A stretch of DNA of 38,813 bases. It comes from Deltaproteobacteria bacterium. Lineage in GTDB: Bacteria > Desulfobacterota > GWC2-55-46. Both the position numbers and the translations under genes were made by a program. The stretch is taken from contig JACRET010000017.1 of NCBI GenBank assembly GCA_016218105.1, forward strand, positions 1-38,813, written 5' to 3'. Shown here in pieces: positions 38,692 to 38,813 of this stretch (position 1 is the stretch's first letter; each line of letters opens with the position of its first letter). The notes under the pieces were generated by a model. The model was given only the letters and a program-made list of their open reading frames with translations, had not been told where the DNA came from and searched no databases.

Positions 38692-38813
38692 ATGGAAACA
38701 TATTACAATCCCGAAGACCTCGCAAAATTTTCTTCTTTATCGGAAGGCGCGCCTGAGCTCTGGAAAAAATTCAGCGAATGGTACGGCGCTGTTTTCGCCG
38801 AAGGCGCCTTGAC
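38692..38813 (+). CDS. Carboxymuconolactone decarboxylase/AhpD-like protein (cut by right edge)
   Basis: Only the first 40 residues are visible: METYYNPEDLAKFSSLSEGA followed by PELWKKFSEWYGAVFAEGAL. This beginning resembles AhpD-like proteins that accompany radical-SAM ArsS (arsenosugar synthesis) in some genomes. Their CxxC centre would lie beyond the window. GGAGG is 4 nt before the ATG. Whether an arsS gene follows cannot be seen. Confidence 0.7.
   Translation, partial: METYYNPEDLAKFSSLSEGAPELWKKFSEWYGAVFAEGAL

Overview
The window reads as a chromosomal segment of a Gram-negative (diderm) bacterium, most like Desulfobacterota ('Deltaproteobacteria') or Nitrospirota. The reasons are indirect: a LapA/LapB-type envelope protein, many multi-PAS sensors, heavy use of ATA and AGG codons, and a dispersed palindromic repeat starting CAGGCTGCTGAAAAAGTCC that I associate with deltaproteobacterial genomes. 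No marker gene here fixes the phylum. No tRNA, rRNA, CRISPR array, phage or transposase gene was seen.

Layout. 1-1521 (-): a membrane CHASE-PAS sensor cut by the left edge. 1763-2143 (-): a DUF2267 protein. 2563-6862 (+): an ATP-grasp-like protein followed by the TldD/TldE protease pair. 6929-15330 (+): a cyclic-di-GMP signalling block made of a REC-PilZ reader, a membrane GGDEF diguanylate cyclase, an output-less REC-PAS protein, a membrane triple-PAS sensor broken by an in-frame amber codon, and a PAS-GAF-GAF-HD-GYP phosphodiesterase. 15841-17775 (+): an Aquifex-type aconitase. 17801-23748 (-): a complete biotin operon in transcription order bioB-bioF-bioH-bioC-bioA-bioD, with a BirA-like operator overlapping its promoter. 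23970-25280 (-): rarA. 25624-30168 (+): a housekeeping run nadD-rsfS-rlmH-lapA/lapB fusion-gpmI. 30193-31415: small genes (DUF3553, an EF-Tu-domain-2-like protein, a LysW-like zinc ribbon, a 36-residue membrane peptide). 31463-33412 (-): archease and RtcB, an RNA ligase operon. 33536-34722 (+): two paralogous secreted proteins. 34837-38589: a sugar-nucleotide epimerase, a YhaM-like OB-HD nuclease, a uracil-DNA glycosylase-like protein without Fe-S cysteines, a cysteine-rich zinc ribbon (-) and a DUF2238-like membrane protein. 38692-38813 (+): start of a carboxymuconolactone-decarboxylase-like gene cut by the right edge.

How the parts work together. The 6.9-15.3 kb block could make (GGDEF with an intact I-site), degrade (HD-GYP) and read (PilZ) c-di-GMP. 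Two of its membrane proteins share the same periplasmic sensor fold. The bio operon covers synthesis from malonyl-ACP methyl ester to biotin. Archease activates RtcB. The nadD block joins NAD synthesis, ribosome maturation or silencing, envelope assembly and glycolysis.

Two families of dispersed palindromic repeats fill most of the larger intergenic gaps. Several family-1 ends (TARCAGG) coincide exactly with gene stop codons.
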